A DNA stretch of 39,165 nt from WLMZ01 sp037140375 (GTDB lineage Bacteria > Actinomycetota > Acidimicrobiia > Acidimicrobiales > Ilumatobacteraceae), in contig JBAXER010000022.1 of NCBI GenBank assembly GCA_037140375.1, positions 1 through 39,165 of the forward strand, given 5' to 3'. The translations under genes were made by a program, and so were the position numbers. The notes beneath the pieces were generated by a model. That model was not told where the DNA came from, ran no database searches, and saw only the letters and a program-made list of their open reading frames with translations. Positions 1-7,885 of this stretch are shown here, in pieces; position 1 is the stretch's first letter, and each line of letters opens with the position of its first letter.

Positions 1-1
1 C

Positions 2-1111
2 AGCCCTGCTAGCCCAGTTGGTGTTGATGCTGCAGGTAACGTCGGTGGCGCAATCATCATTTCGCCAGCAGGCGGAGTCACCCCTGGTGACCGCTTCTTG
101 CAGGTCACTGGCGTTCACTACGTGTTCACTGGCGCTGCATGTGGACCCGGTTTCGCAACCGTCGCCCCAGGTATCTGCTCGATCACTCAGACCCATTACG
201 CCGCAATCAAGATCCTCACTGCTGCCGCTTCGACACCAGTGTTCACTCCTGGTTCGGGTGCCCCTGGCACGGTCGGTGTGCTCACCAGCGCAAACTACGA
301 GCCACGTGCAAACGTGTCGATCCAGCGTCGTGACGTCAACGGCAAGCTCGTTGGCGCACCAATCACAACCACCACAAGCGGTGTTGGTGACCTCAGCGTC
401 ACCTTTGCTGCAGGCGCCCTCGACTACCCAGTCGCCGACGTCGTGGTGACCACAACTGACGCAGCGTTCGGTGCGGGATCACCATATGTCACCGCCCCAC
501 AGACCGTTGCGTTCGACTCAGCTGGCGCCATTGCCTTCTGTTCGAATGGCGATGCCTGCAACGTTGGCGAACTGATCACCGTGTCGGTCTTGCCAGGTAA
601 CGTCCAGATGAACGCTCAGGATGCCATCGTCGAAATCGACGCTGTCGACCTCAGCACCATCGACATCACCGACCCAGATTCCTGGTACCCAGAAAGCGCC
701 CCAGGCGCAATCACCCAGGTCATCATCGGTGACATGCGTGGCGCAAACGCTGGCTTCGTCATCACCGGTTCGGTAAGCGACCTGCGTGGCGCAACCCAGG
801 CATCAAACATCATCCCAGCCGTCGACGTCTTCCTCGAAGACAGCGTCGCTTGTGATGTGTACGCAGATGCAGGCGAAGGCAACGACCCACTCGGCGCCAT
901 CGCCTCTGGTGTGGGTCAGGTCCCATTTGACAACCAGGGCGCTTCGCTCCTGGCCGACGGTTCGCAGGAATTCTGCACCGTTGGACCTGATGGCACTGGC
1001 CGTGCAGCCGGTATGTTCCAGCTCGACGCAGCCCTCATTGTTGCCGGCCGGCCAATCACCGCCGTCGACGATTACGTGGGCCTGCTCACGCTGACCATCA
1101 CGGGTAACTAA
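2..1111 (+). CDS. Exported WxL-like surface protein, 5' end missing
   Basis: The reading frame is open from base 2, so the gene starts before the window and only its C-terminal ~369 residues are seen. They align along their whole length with the C-terminal half of the protein at 1354-3615: the same QVTG..Y..TG entry segment, an Ig/IPT-like beta-domain (around the motif EPRANVSIQRRDVNG), then a ~200-residue C-terminal domain. That last domain has the DMRGANAGFVITGSVSDL segment and ends DYVGLLTLTITGN. These positions resemble the two motifs of WxL wall-binding domains (G-W-x-L and Y..xLTWxL), but the tryptophans are replaced by Phe/Val and Leu/Thr. I infer a non-covalently wall-associated surface protein. 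Proline codons are strongly biased (17 CCA, 5 CCT, 1 CCC, 0 CCG), unlike the paralogue, which hints at high expression. The WxL link is by pattern only. Confidence 0.75.
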   Translation, partial: SPASPVGVDAAGNVGGAIIISPAGGVTPGDRFLQVTGVHYVFTGAACGPGFATVAPGICSITQTHYAAIKILTAAASTPVFTPGSGAPGTVGVLTSANYEPRANVSIQRRDVNGKLVGAPITTTTSGVGDLSVTFAAGALDYPVADVVVTTTDAAFGAGSPYVTAPQTVAFDSAGAIAFCSNGDACNVGELITVSVLPGNVQMNAQDAIVEIDAVDLSTIDITDPDSWYPESAPGAITQVIIGDMRGANAGFVITGSVSDLRGATQASNIIPAVDVFLEDSVACDVYADAGEGNDPLGAIASGVGQVPFDNQGASLLADGSQEFCTVGPDGTGRAAGMFQLDAALIVAGRPITAVDDYVGLLTLTITGN

Positions 1112-1152
1112 TCACACACTCGACCTTCGTCGAGAGCTAACGAATAACGCGA

Positions 1153-1182
1153 ATGGACCGGGGGCAACAGCCTCCGGTCCAT
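1153..1182 (+). terminator. Terminator-like hairpin after first surface gene
   Basis: A 12-bp stem (1153-1164 with 1171-1182, one G-T wobble) encloses the 6-nt loop CAACAG, 41 bases after the stop codon. There is no T-run behind it, so it may be a factor-dependent or intrinsic-weak terminator, or an mRNA-stabilising 3' hairpin. The rest of the 242-base gap (1112-1353) shows no ORF or RNA gene that I recognise. Confidence 0.55.
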
Positions 1183-1353
1183 CGTGATCTAGCAGGTGGT
1201 TTCGTCAAGAAACGGTCAAGCAATGCCGTCAATCAAAAGCCGGGCGACGTTCTTTGAGTAGGGTTCGCCACCTGTAGCTAACAACCAACGTGTTTCGCCG
1301 AGCACACGGCGGGCCACACGCGATGCACACGTACTCAGGGTGGGGGAATACAC

Positions 1354-3615
1354 GTGCTCAAGACACGTAACAACCTAACCAAAACGAGAATCGCTGCTTC
1401 CGTCGCGCTCGTTTTCGCCACTCTCAGCATTGGCCTCACCAATCAGGCAGCCGCCAGCGCGGTGCCGTTGGCCATCGCTGTGGTTCAACAACAAAGTGGC
1501 CACACCACAGCGGTCTACTTCGATAATCACACCAACCAAAACCTCGCTGTAGGGCTCACCGGCTATCCAGCCAGCGTTGGCGATTCGGTCACGGTGAGCT
1601 TCGACGGCGTCACCAAGAACGATGGCAGCCCAGCGGCTACCGACACCATCGCCGGCGACGCTGGCTACCTCGCCACGTTTTGCGGTAACTACACCGACAC
1701 CGGTGTTCCCAGCAACGACCGTGCGCTCACCAGCGCCGACATCAGCACCCTCGAGGGCATTACCGCCCATTGCGCAGCATTCGTGCCTGCGACCTCGGCA
1801 CCGGGCGCTTCGCCAGCCGGACCCACCATTTCGGCCAACCTCACGCTCAATCTGCAGGGCTACAAGCCTGCCGTCGCTGCGGTGCCCGACAGCGGAGTGC
1901 ATGGCGTCGCCGCCGTCGCTGCAGTGGCCGGCGCGCCCGAAATTCCTTGCGTGCCCGCCACCGATGTGCAGGCCACCCTCTTCTCGCAATTCGTCGCAGC
2001 TTGTTCTATTTCTCCGGCCGTTCCAGCGATCGCGACAGTCACCGCCGTCGACGCAGTTGCCGACACCTTCGTGGCTGGCTCCCCCGCCGTTGCGGCGACG
2101 CCCGGCACCAAGTGCGTCGCCGAAGACACCGTGATCCCCTGTCTCATCTTGGTCGCCTCAACAGATCAGTCGGTTGCACTCGCGATGCCCGCAATCAACG
2201 TCGCTGCCGTGTCGGTGTTCGGCCGTATCGGCTTGTATGACCCCGCCACAGGCACAGGCGTGTGCAACCCAGCCAGCATCTCGGGCCCGCCGAGCACATG
2301 TCCGGCAGTTCGCCTGTCAAGCACTGCAACGCCGTACCCGTTCGTGGTTGGTGGCTCCGGGTTCCTTCCCAGCTCAAACAGTCTGGCACTCGTCAGCGCT
2401 GTAAACGGGGGTGCCGATATTCCGGTGGTCGGCGACAGTTACACCGCCGTTTCCGAGAAAATCTGCGCCACAGCCGACAACAGCAACTGCCTCGCTGCAG
2501 TCAACGACTTTGATCCCGCAAGCCCCGCACACGTGGATCTTGCTGGCAATATCGGCGGCGTCTTCACCATCTCCGACGTGGGCGGCGTCACTACCGGCGA
2601 CAAGTTCCTGCAGGTCACTGGCCAGTACTACCTCTACACCGGCGACGTCTGCCCAGCAGCGTTCACCACCTTTGCCACCGGAATCTGCTCAATCACCCAG
2701 ACCCATTACGCCTCAATCAAGATCCTCACTGCGCCGACTCCCCCAGTGTTCTCGCCAAGCTCCGGGGCTCCTGGCACCGTGGGCAGCATTACCGGCAGCG
2801 GATACGAGCCACGAGCCAACGTGGCCATCCAGCGCCGCGATGTCAACGGCAACGCGTTCGGCACGCCGATGACCAGCGCTGTCGATGGCGTTGGCAATCT
2901 CAACTTTGCGTTCCCCGCCGGCGCTCTCGACTACCCGGTTGTCGACATCGTGCTCACCGTTATCGATGCGGCATACGGCGCAGCCACCTATACGTCACCC
3001 CCAGTCGCATTCGACTCTGCGGCCGCGATTGCGTTCTGTTCGGCCACCGACACGTGCAACGCCGGCCAACTCATCACCACCGCAGTGCTGCCCGGCACCG
3101 TGCAGCTGTTCAGCGGCGATGCGGTGGTCGACATTGAGCCAGTTGACCTCAGCACCATCGATATCACCGATCCAGAGTCGTGGTATCCGCTCAGCGCACC
3201 GGGCCCGATGACCTCGGTGATCATCGGCGACATGCGCGGTGCGAACACAGGCTTTGTCGTTACTGGTTCGGTCGCCGACCTTCGTGGCGCCACCCAGTCA
3301 TCGAACACCATTCCAGCTGCCGACGTGTTCGTTGCTGACGGGAGCATCGTCTGCGATATCTATGCCGATGCCGGCGAAGGCAACGAGCCACTTGGTGTGG
3401 TATCCGTAGGCGTTACCGCCGATCCGCAGGCCGACATTCCTGGCGCCTCACCACTGGCCGACGGTTCGCAAGAATTCTGCACACTGCTGCCCGATGCCAC
3501 CGGTCGAGCAGCTGGTATGTTCCAACTCGACGCAGCACTGCAAATTGCCGGCCGGCCCATCACCGCCGTCGATGACTACACCGGCATGCTCGTGATTACC
3601 ATCACCGGAAACTGA
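1354..3615 (+). CDS. Exported WxL-like surface protein, full-length paralogue
   Basis: A 753-residue protein beginning with GTG at 1354, preceded by a G-rich ribosome site (GGTGGGGGA, about 1340-1348). Residues 1-36 form a signal peptide: basic N-terminus (KTRNN..KTR), hydrophobic core, small residues (AAASA) before the cleavage point. An N-terminal beta-rich part follows, then an Ala/Val/Pro-rich low-complexity stretch (about residues 170-260) with several cysteines, a second beta-domain (about 285-450), an Ig/IPT-like domain (about 455-550) and a C-terminal ~200-residue domain ending DYTGMLVITITGN. The last ~370 residues are paralogous to the preceding gene. DMRGANTGFVVTGSVADL and the C-terminal LVITIT strand match the layout of WxL domains without the Trp residues. 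Linkage to a DUF916-like membrane protein just downstream supports a WxL-type surface role. It could also be an S-layer-like or fibrillar protein of unknown binding. Confidence 0.8.
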   Translation: MLKTRNNLTKTRIAASVALVFATLSIGLTNQAAASAVPLAIAVVQQQSGHTTAVYFDNHTNQNLAVGLTGYPASVGDSVTVSFDGVTKNDGSPAATDTIAGDAGYLATFCGNYTDTGVPSNDRALTSADISTLEGITAHCAAFVPATSAPGASPAGPTISANLTLNLQGYKPAVAAVPDSGVHGVAAVAAVAGAPEIPCVPATDVQATLFSQFVAACSISPAVPAIATVTAVDAVADTFVAGSPAVAATPGTKCVAEDTVIPCLILVASTDQSVALAMPAINVAAVSVFGRIGLYDPATGTGVCNPASISGPPSTCPAVRLSSTATPYPFVVGGSGFLPSSNSLALVSAVNGGADIPVVGDSYTAVSEKICATADNSNCLAAVNDFDPASPAHVDLAGNIGGVFTISDVGGVTTGDKFLQVTGQYYLYTGDVCPAAFTTFATGICSITQTHYASIKILTAPTPPVFSPSSGAPGTVGSITGSGYEPRANVAIQRRDVNGNAFGTPMTSAVDGVGNLNFAFPAGALDYPVVDIVLTVIDAAYGAATYTSPPVAFDSAAAIAFCSATDTCNAGQLITTAVLPGTVQLFSGDAVVDIEPVDLSTIDITDPESWYPLSAPGPMTSVIIGDMRGANTGFVVTGSVADLRGATQSSNTIPAADVFVADGSIVCDIYADAGEGNEPLGVVSVGVTADPQADIPGASPLADGSQEFCTLLPDATGRAAGMFQLDAALQIAGRPITAVDDYTGMLVITITGN

Positions 3616-3714
3616 TTACAGCTCGATACATCTTCAATAGTTTGACGAATGCCACGTTGCCTCGGGGGCCAACGCCTTTGATCCATCGTGCCTCAGCGAG
3701 GTCGTGACATACTT

Positions 3715-4824
3715 ATGCACTTGATTCAGAACAAACTCTCCCTCGTGACCACTGGTCGCAGCGTGTTGTCTCGCATCATCGTGGCACTCAGCTTTGGCGC
3801 CGCGATTGTTACCTTCAGCCCCGCACATTCGGCGGCGGCTGTCGACTCTGGCGGCGGTCTCAGCATTGCGCCAGTGTCGTCCGGCGACAACAACGGTGGC
3901 GTCACCAACCGGTCCACTTTCTCGTACAAGCTCGACCCCGGCGCCATCCAAACCGACTCGGTCGTTGTCCAGAACCTCGCCGAAGAAGACAAGACCGTGG
4001 TGCTCTATGTGGCCAACGCATTCACCACCGCCAGCGGCCTCATCGGCGTCAAAGCCAACGACCAGGCCAAGACCGGCCCAGTCGATTGGCTGAAGTTCAC
4101 CACCAAGCTTCCCAACAACACGTTCGTCCTCAAGGGGCTCAGCGCGCTGACGGTGCCATTCACCATCACCATTCCTCCCAACGCTCCCCCTGGCGACTAC
4201 GCCTTTGGTATCGCAGTGGCGCCCGACGCTTCGGACCCCAGCGCCACGCCGGGCGGCAACACGATTCAGATTCTGCAGGCCGCAGCATCGCTCGTAGAGT
4301 TGCGTGTCAGCGGACCATTGATTCCTATTGTTCGTGTCGGCGCACTCACCGTTTCGTCCGAAGCCAAGCTGGTTCCCGGATTTGTCGACGGATCCACCAA
4401 GGTCACGTTCGAGGTTGTCAACATTGGCAACCAGCGCATCAACGCCGTGATCCAGCTGGTCGAGCGCAACCTGTTCGATACGGTCATCCACCGTGAACCC
4501 GCCATCAAGTTGGGCAACGTGTTGCCCGGGTCGCGCGTGAAGCTCACCCGATCGTGGGACAACGATCCCTATATCAAGGGCTCGGTCAGCGTCGAGATCA
4601 CCACTGGCACCGCAACCAGCGCTACTCGTTCGGTCAACTTCTGGAGCGTCTCGTGGCGCACCTTCGTGGTGCCGATCATGCTCATCGCGGCCATCTTCGC
4701 CCTGCGTTGGCGTATCCGTAAGCACCGCCGCGACCGCGATGCCGCCGAACTCGCCGCCCTGAAGTCCGGTTCCGCCGGTTCCGCCGGTGCGGCCCAAGCT
4801 GAGTCGGCGATCGGTCGACCGTGA
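3715..4824 (+). CDS. WxL-interacting-protein-like (DUF916/DUF3324) membrane protein
   Basis: A 369-residue protein from ATG 3715, with GCGAGG upstream; a GTG at 3688 in frame would add nine residues. Residues 1-42 form a signal peptide ending near AHSAAA. Residues ~48-170 resemble the peptidoglycan-binding DUF916 domain: the opening LSIAPV, then LDPGAIQTDSVVVQNL, the VVLYVANAFTTASG strand, and the closing PPGDYAFGIAV. Residues ~185-300 form a second beta-sandwich like DUF3324, which in Firmicutes binds host or surface partners. A transmembrane helix (~314-331) is followed by a short basic cytoplasmic tail (RWRIRKHRRDRD). In WxL loci of Firmicutes such proteins partner secreted WxL proteins, and here two WxL-like genes lie directly upstream. 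Family assignment rests on motif layout, without a profile search. It overlaps the next gene by 4 bases (GTGA), implying co-translation. Confidence 0.75.
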   Translation: MHLIQNKLSLVTTGRSVLSRIIVALSFGAAIVTFSPAHSAAAVDSGGGLSIAPVSSGDNNGGVTNRSTFSYKLDPGAIQTDSVVVQNLAEEDKTVVLYVANAFTTASGLIGVKANDQAKTGPVDWLKFTTKLPNNTFVLKGLSALTVPFTITIPPNAPPGDYAFGIAVAPDASDPSATPGGNTIQILQAAASLVELRVSGPLIPIVRVGALTVSSEAKLVPGFVDGSTKVTFEVVNIGNQRINAVIQLVERNLFDTVIHREPAIKLGNVLPGSRVKLTRSWDNDPYIKGSVSVEITTGTATSATRSVNFWSVSWRTFVVPIMLIAAIFALRWRIRKHRRDRDAAELAALKSGSAGSAGAAQAESAIGRP

Positions 4825-5957
4825 AAACCTGGCTTCGTTTGCTCGGGGTGACCGCCGTTGTCGCGATGACAATCGGTGCTCATCCCGCGCAAGCAACCGT
4901 GCCCCCGGCCGCTGACGGCCCAACGGCAACGGTGCTGCATGCCGACTGGTCGCTGGGCGAAAAGATGACCGTACGCGGCTCTGGTTGGCCTACGGGCAAA
5001 GTCAGCGTTCAAATCTGCGGCAACAACGCCGTCAACGGCACTGCCGACTGCGACGGCCCAGGCACTCGCAGCTTCGGCATCGGCAGCAACGGCGCCTTTG
5101 CCGGGCGTGTCGTGGTTGGCCCTCCCCCAGCACCATGCCCTTGCGTGGTGTACGTGGCATCGAACTTTGCGGCGCAGGGCGTGACCATCCCCATCACGAT
5201 CAAGGATCACCCGATTCAGGACGGCATTCCAACCGTCGACCCCAACGCCGGCCTCACCACGCTGAGCCTCACATCAAGTTTCGTGCGCGGCGACTGGTGG
5301 CGAGATGCCTTGGGCATTTCGCCCACGCGCATCATGACCGTCACCATCACCAACACCGGCGGCCGCCCAAGTGGCGCCGGCGTGGTCGACTTCACGGTTG
5401 GCAAAGAATCACCACCAACCGGCTTTGCCGCCTCAATCAGTTTTGAATCGATCGACCCAGGCGAAAGCACCAGCGTCGCAGCCAAGTTCGCTGTCGACTC
5501 GTTCGCCTACGGCACCTACAACCTGCTCGCCCGAGTCACCTCGCCAGCGGCAGGTGGCGACATCACCGAGCAAACCTCAACCTTCCCGGGCTACCTGCTC
5601 GTAGGACTCATCGCGATCGTGCTCATCATCGACTTGGTGTGGATGGCTCGGGTGCGCAAGCGCCGCCAGATGTTCCTCGATGCCGAAGCCGATGCGGCCG
5701 AGGCCCAAGAGCGAATCGCCCAGGAATACGCCCGATCCGCTGCTGCGGCCGAAGCTGCCACAGCACAGTGGGCTGCACGCGAAGCCGACCATAGCGAAGC
5801 AATCGAGTTGGCTGCTGCCGAGGCAGCCGAGGCCTTTATGGCCCTCATCGCCAGCGAACACTCAGGGCCCGGGTCGGTGCAGACCGAGCCCCCAGCAGTC
5901 GATTACGGAGCCGACACCGACCACGTGTGGGCCCCACCTCCGCCACTCGTCGACTAG
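4821..5957 (+). CDS. Single-pass membrane protein with exported beta-domains and cytoplasmic coiled coil
   Basis: A 378-residue protein starting with GTG inside the stop of the previous gene (4-base overlap). It has a signal peptide at residues 1-26 (ending HPAQA). Residues ~35-135 look like a neocarzinostatin-type or IPT-type Ig-like fold, with GSGWPTGKVSVQICG and four cysteines (including CPC) that may form disulfides. Residues ~150-250 are a CARDB-like adhesion or scaffold module (MTVTITNTGGRPSGAGVVDF). A transmembrane helix lies at ~255-275, followed by RVRKRR. The ~100-residue cytoplasmic tail is very rich in Ala and Glu (AEADAAEAQERIAQEY and similar), probably a helical coiled coil, with a Pro-rich end. 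I do not recognise a named family. Position and coupling suggest it works with the DUF916-like protein, possibly linking the surface complex to the cytoplasm. Confidence 0.7.
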   Translation: MKTWLRLLGVTAVVAMTIGAHPAQATVPPAADGPTATVLHADWSLGEKMTVRGSGWPTGKVSVQICGNNAVNGTADCDGPGTRSFGIGSNGAFAGRVVVGPPPAPCPCVVYVASNFAAQGVTIPITIKDHPIQDGIPTVDPNAGLTTLSLTSSFVRGDWWRDALGISPTRIMTVTITNTGGRPSGAGVVDFTVGKESPPTGFAASISFESIDPGESTSVAAKFAVDSFAYGTYNLLARVTSPAAGGDITEQTSTFPGYLLVGLIAIVLIIDLVWMARVRKRRQMFLDAEADAAEAQERIAQEYARSAAAAEAATAQWAAREADHSEAIELAAAEAAEAFMALIASEHSGPGSVQTEPPAVDYGADTDHVWAPPPPLVD

Positions 5958-6001
5958 CCCACCTCGCACCGGCGCCCGCTGCCCCGTCGTTCCCGCCTCG
6001 T

Positions 6002-6050
6002 TGCATGGGCGCGATTTGGGACAGCAGTTGTCCCAAATCGCGCCCATGCA
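6002..6050. repeat. Perfect 22-bp inverted repeat
   Basis: Arms 6002-6023 and 6029-6050 are exact reverse complements around a 5-base spacer (GCAGT). It lies between the surface-locus stop (5957) and the next gene (start 6120). There is no T-run on either side. It could end transcription of the surface operon, protect its mRNA 3' end, or be one copy of a dispersed palindromic element. Confidence 0.9.
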
Positions 6051-6106
6051 GGCTGGTGGAGAATCGTTTTTGACGAAACTCGCGTCGATGCCGTGGCACG
6101 CAACTC

Positions 6107-6112
6107 TAAGGT
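6107..6112 (+). promoter_or_regulatory. Putative -10 box (TAAGGT) for the hydrolase gene
   Basis: TAAGGT fits the actinobacterial -10 pattern TANNNT and ends 7 nt before ATG 6120, the spacing expected of a leaderless transcript. The AAGG inside it could instead act as a weak ribosome site. Confidence 0.4.
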
Positions 6113-6119
6113 TGCGCAC

Positions 6120-6989
6120 ATGAAAGTTGCGATTGGGACCGACACCAGCATTTGGTTTGATATCGATGGCCAAGGCCTCATTGCCGACGGCGATGCGATG
6201 CGACCCCGCCCAACCCTCGTGCTGATGCACGGCGGTCCCGGCGGCGACCACAACACATTCAAGCCAGCGTTTGAGGCGATGACCGATACCTGCCAGGTGC
6301 TGTACTACGACCATCGAGGGCAGGGCCGCAGCGACTGGAGCACGCCCGACACATGGACCCTCGATCAGTGGGCCGACGATGCCGTGTCGCTGTGCGAGAC
6401 GCTTGGTATCGACAAGCCGTTCATCCTCGGACTGTCGTTCGGCGGATTCGTGGCTCAGCGCTTGGCGTCGCGCCATCCAGGTTTTGCCAGCGGCATCATC
6501 TTGAACAGCACCCGCTCGGATCACGACCGGTCAGCGATGTTCGACATGTTCGAGCAGTTGGGTGGCGCTGAAGCTCGAGACGTGGCACTTGAGTTCTGGA
6601 ATGCGCCCGACGAAGCAACGATGGCCAAGATGGCTCGCCGCTACGTGAAGGTCTGCGGGCCGCTGTACACACAGAACAACGTGAACCCATTTGCCGGGCA
6701 ACGCACCGTGCGTAACGACGATGTGCTCACCCATTTCAATCACCACGAAGGCGCCGCGCTCAACCTCTTACCCGAGCTCGCCAAGGTGAGTGACCCGGTG
6801 CTCGTGATGGCGGGCGACCTTGATCCGGTCACTCCGGTGATTGATGCACGGCGCATGGCCGCAGCGATGCCGCAACAGTTCGTTCGCTTCGAGAGCTTCG
6901 CAAACTCTGGACACGGCATCTACCGTGACGAACCCGAGAGGTATTTCGAGGTGCTCAAGTCGTTTATCGACGAGCACTGGACAAGCTAG
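6120..6989 (+). CDS. Alpha/beta hydrolase, proline-iminopeptidase-like
   Basis: A 289-residue soluble protein. It carries the oxyanion motif HGGPGG near residue 39, the DHRGQGRS segment typical of the fold, and the nucleophile elbow G-L-S-F-G (Ser in SFGG). The acid is in DLDPVTP and the catalytic His in SGHGIYRDEP near the C-terminus. HGGPG is characteristic of the prolyl iminopeptidase (S33) and related hydrolase groups, so an aminopeptidase or small-ester hydrolase is likely, but the substrate cannot be read from sequence. I chose ATG 6120 because of the -10-like TAAGGT just upstream; a GTG at 6093 would add nine residues. No signal peptide is seen. It stands alone between the surface locus and a tRNA gene. 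Confidence 0.85.
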   Translation: MKVAIGTDTSIWFDIDGQGLIADGDAMRPRPTLVLMHGGPGGDHNTFKPAFEAMTDTCQVLYYDHRGQGRSDWSTPDTWTLDQWADDAVSLCETLGIDKPFILGLSFGGFVAQRLASRHPGFASGIILNSTRSDHDRSAMFDMFEQLGGAEARDVALEFWNAPDEATMAKMARRYVKVCGPLYTQNNVNPFAGQRTVRNDDVLTHFNHHEGAALNLLPELAKVSDPVLVMAGDLDPVTPVIDARRMAAAMPQQFVRFESFANSGHGIYRDEPERYFEVLKSFIDEHWTS

Positions 6990-7026
6990 ACACACCGCAA
7001 AGCCTTGCTGCGCAAGGGATTTGTAG

Positions 7027-7100
7027 TGGGCACGACGGGGCTCGAACCCGGGACCTCCACCGTGTCATGGTGGCGCTCTAACCAACTGAGCTACGCGCCC
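7027..7100 (-). tRNA. tRNA-Val (anticodon GAC)
   Basis: Read on the minus strand, a full cloverleaf folds in 74 bases. The 7-bp acceptor stem is GGGCGCG/CGTGCCC (one G-T pair), the D stem GCTC/GAGC, and the anticodon stem CCACC/GGTGG around the loop ATGACAC, giving anticodon GAC. The variable loop has 5 bases. The T arm has loop TTCGAGC, with one mismatch at the outer pair 49-65. The discriminator base is A. CCA is not encoded (the bases after A73 are CTA), as in many actinobacterial tRNAs. Confidence 0.95.
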
Positions 7101-7296
7101 GCAAGATGTGATCACCGGCCAACTGGCCAGCTTTCGTACTTACAGCGAGCAGAACTATATCAGCTGAATTCCGGGACCTCCTGCCAACATTTGTCAGCTG
7201 ATACGTTGGCCACTGACCCGGGTGCGCAGCAGCAACTTTCGTTTGCCGCTGTGTCCCTCAACAACCGCATCGGCGGGATTGAACTGAGCTGAACAG

Positions 7297-7863
7297 ATGT
7301 TGACAGCGTTCTTCGTGAGCTTCGGCGTGATCTTTGTTGCCGAGCTCGGCGACAAGTCGCAATTGATGGCGCTGGCATTCGCCACCCGCTTCAAGACCAT
7401 GCCGGTGATGATCGGCATCACCCTTGCAACCGCCATCGTGCACGCCGTGTCGGTGTTCGTAGGTGCAGTGGTTGGCGCCGCTCTACCCACGCGGGCGATC
7501 ACCATCATCGCTGCCTTCGCCTTCGTAGCGTTTGGATTGTGGACCCTGCGCGGCGACAAGCTCACCAACGACGACCTCGAGCGCGCCAACAGGCCGGCAC
7601 GCAACACGATTCTCACGGTGGGCGGCGTGTTCTTTCTCGCCGAACTGGGCGACAAAACGATGTTGGCAACCATCACCCTTGCTACTCACTACGGCGTCTT
7701 TGGCACCTGGCTCGGATCGACCGTGGGCATGGTGCTGGCCGACGGACTCGCCATCGTGGTTGGGCGGATGCTGGGCGCTCGATTGCCCGAGCGCGCCGTG
7801 CGTATCGGCGCAGCCATTTCGTTCTTCGTGTTCGCCGCAATCATGCTCATCGAAAATCTGTGA
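7297..7863 (+). CDS. GDT1/UPF0016 family cation exporter
   Basis: A 188-residue integral membrane protein of about six helices. It has the two signature motifs of the GDT1/UPF0016 family: ELGDKS near residue 16 in the first helix, and ELGDKT in the second half, giving the usual internal duplication. Family members export Mn2+ (or exchange Ca2+/Mn2+ for protons) from the cytoplasm; bacterial MneA and yeast Gdt1 are examples. The length matches bacterial members. ATG 7297 is the only start before the first motif, and no strong ribosome site is visible. I see no yybP-ykoY manganese riboswitch in the 196 bases upstream, only a small inverted repeat ATCAGCTGA/TCAGCTGAT (7159-7167/7194-7202). It is convergent with hemW. 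Confidence 0.9.
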   Translation: MLTAFFVSFGVIFVAELGDKSQLMALAFATRFKTMPVMIGITLATAIVHAVSVFVGAVVGAALPTRAITIIAAFAFVAFGLWTLRGDKLTNDDLERANRPARNTILTVGGVFFLAELGDKTMLATITLATHYGVFGTWLGSTVGMVLADGLAIVVGRMLGARLPERAVRIGAAISFFVFAAIMLIENL

Positions 7864-7885
7864 GCAACGCGAGCCGCAGCCGCAA

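Noticed and set aside
1183..1353. c-di-GMP riboswitch before the second surface gene, suggested by the nearby BldD-like regulator
   Set aside because: No conserved GEMM core or tetraloop-receptor pattern could be found in the leader.
3634..4929. Long minus-strand open frame opposite the DUF916-like gene
   Set aside because: Its translation has no recognisable domain and mirrors the codon structure of the + strand gene, which has a signal peptide, domains and a coupled neighbour.
7101..7296. Manganese (yybP-ykoY) riboswitch before the GDT1-type gene
   Set aside because: The expected conserved internal-loop sequences are not visible; only a short inverted repeat around CAGCTG is present.
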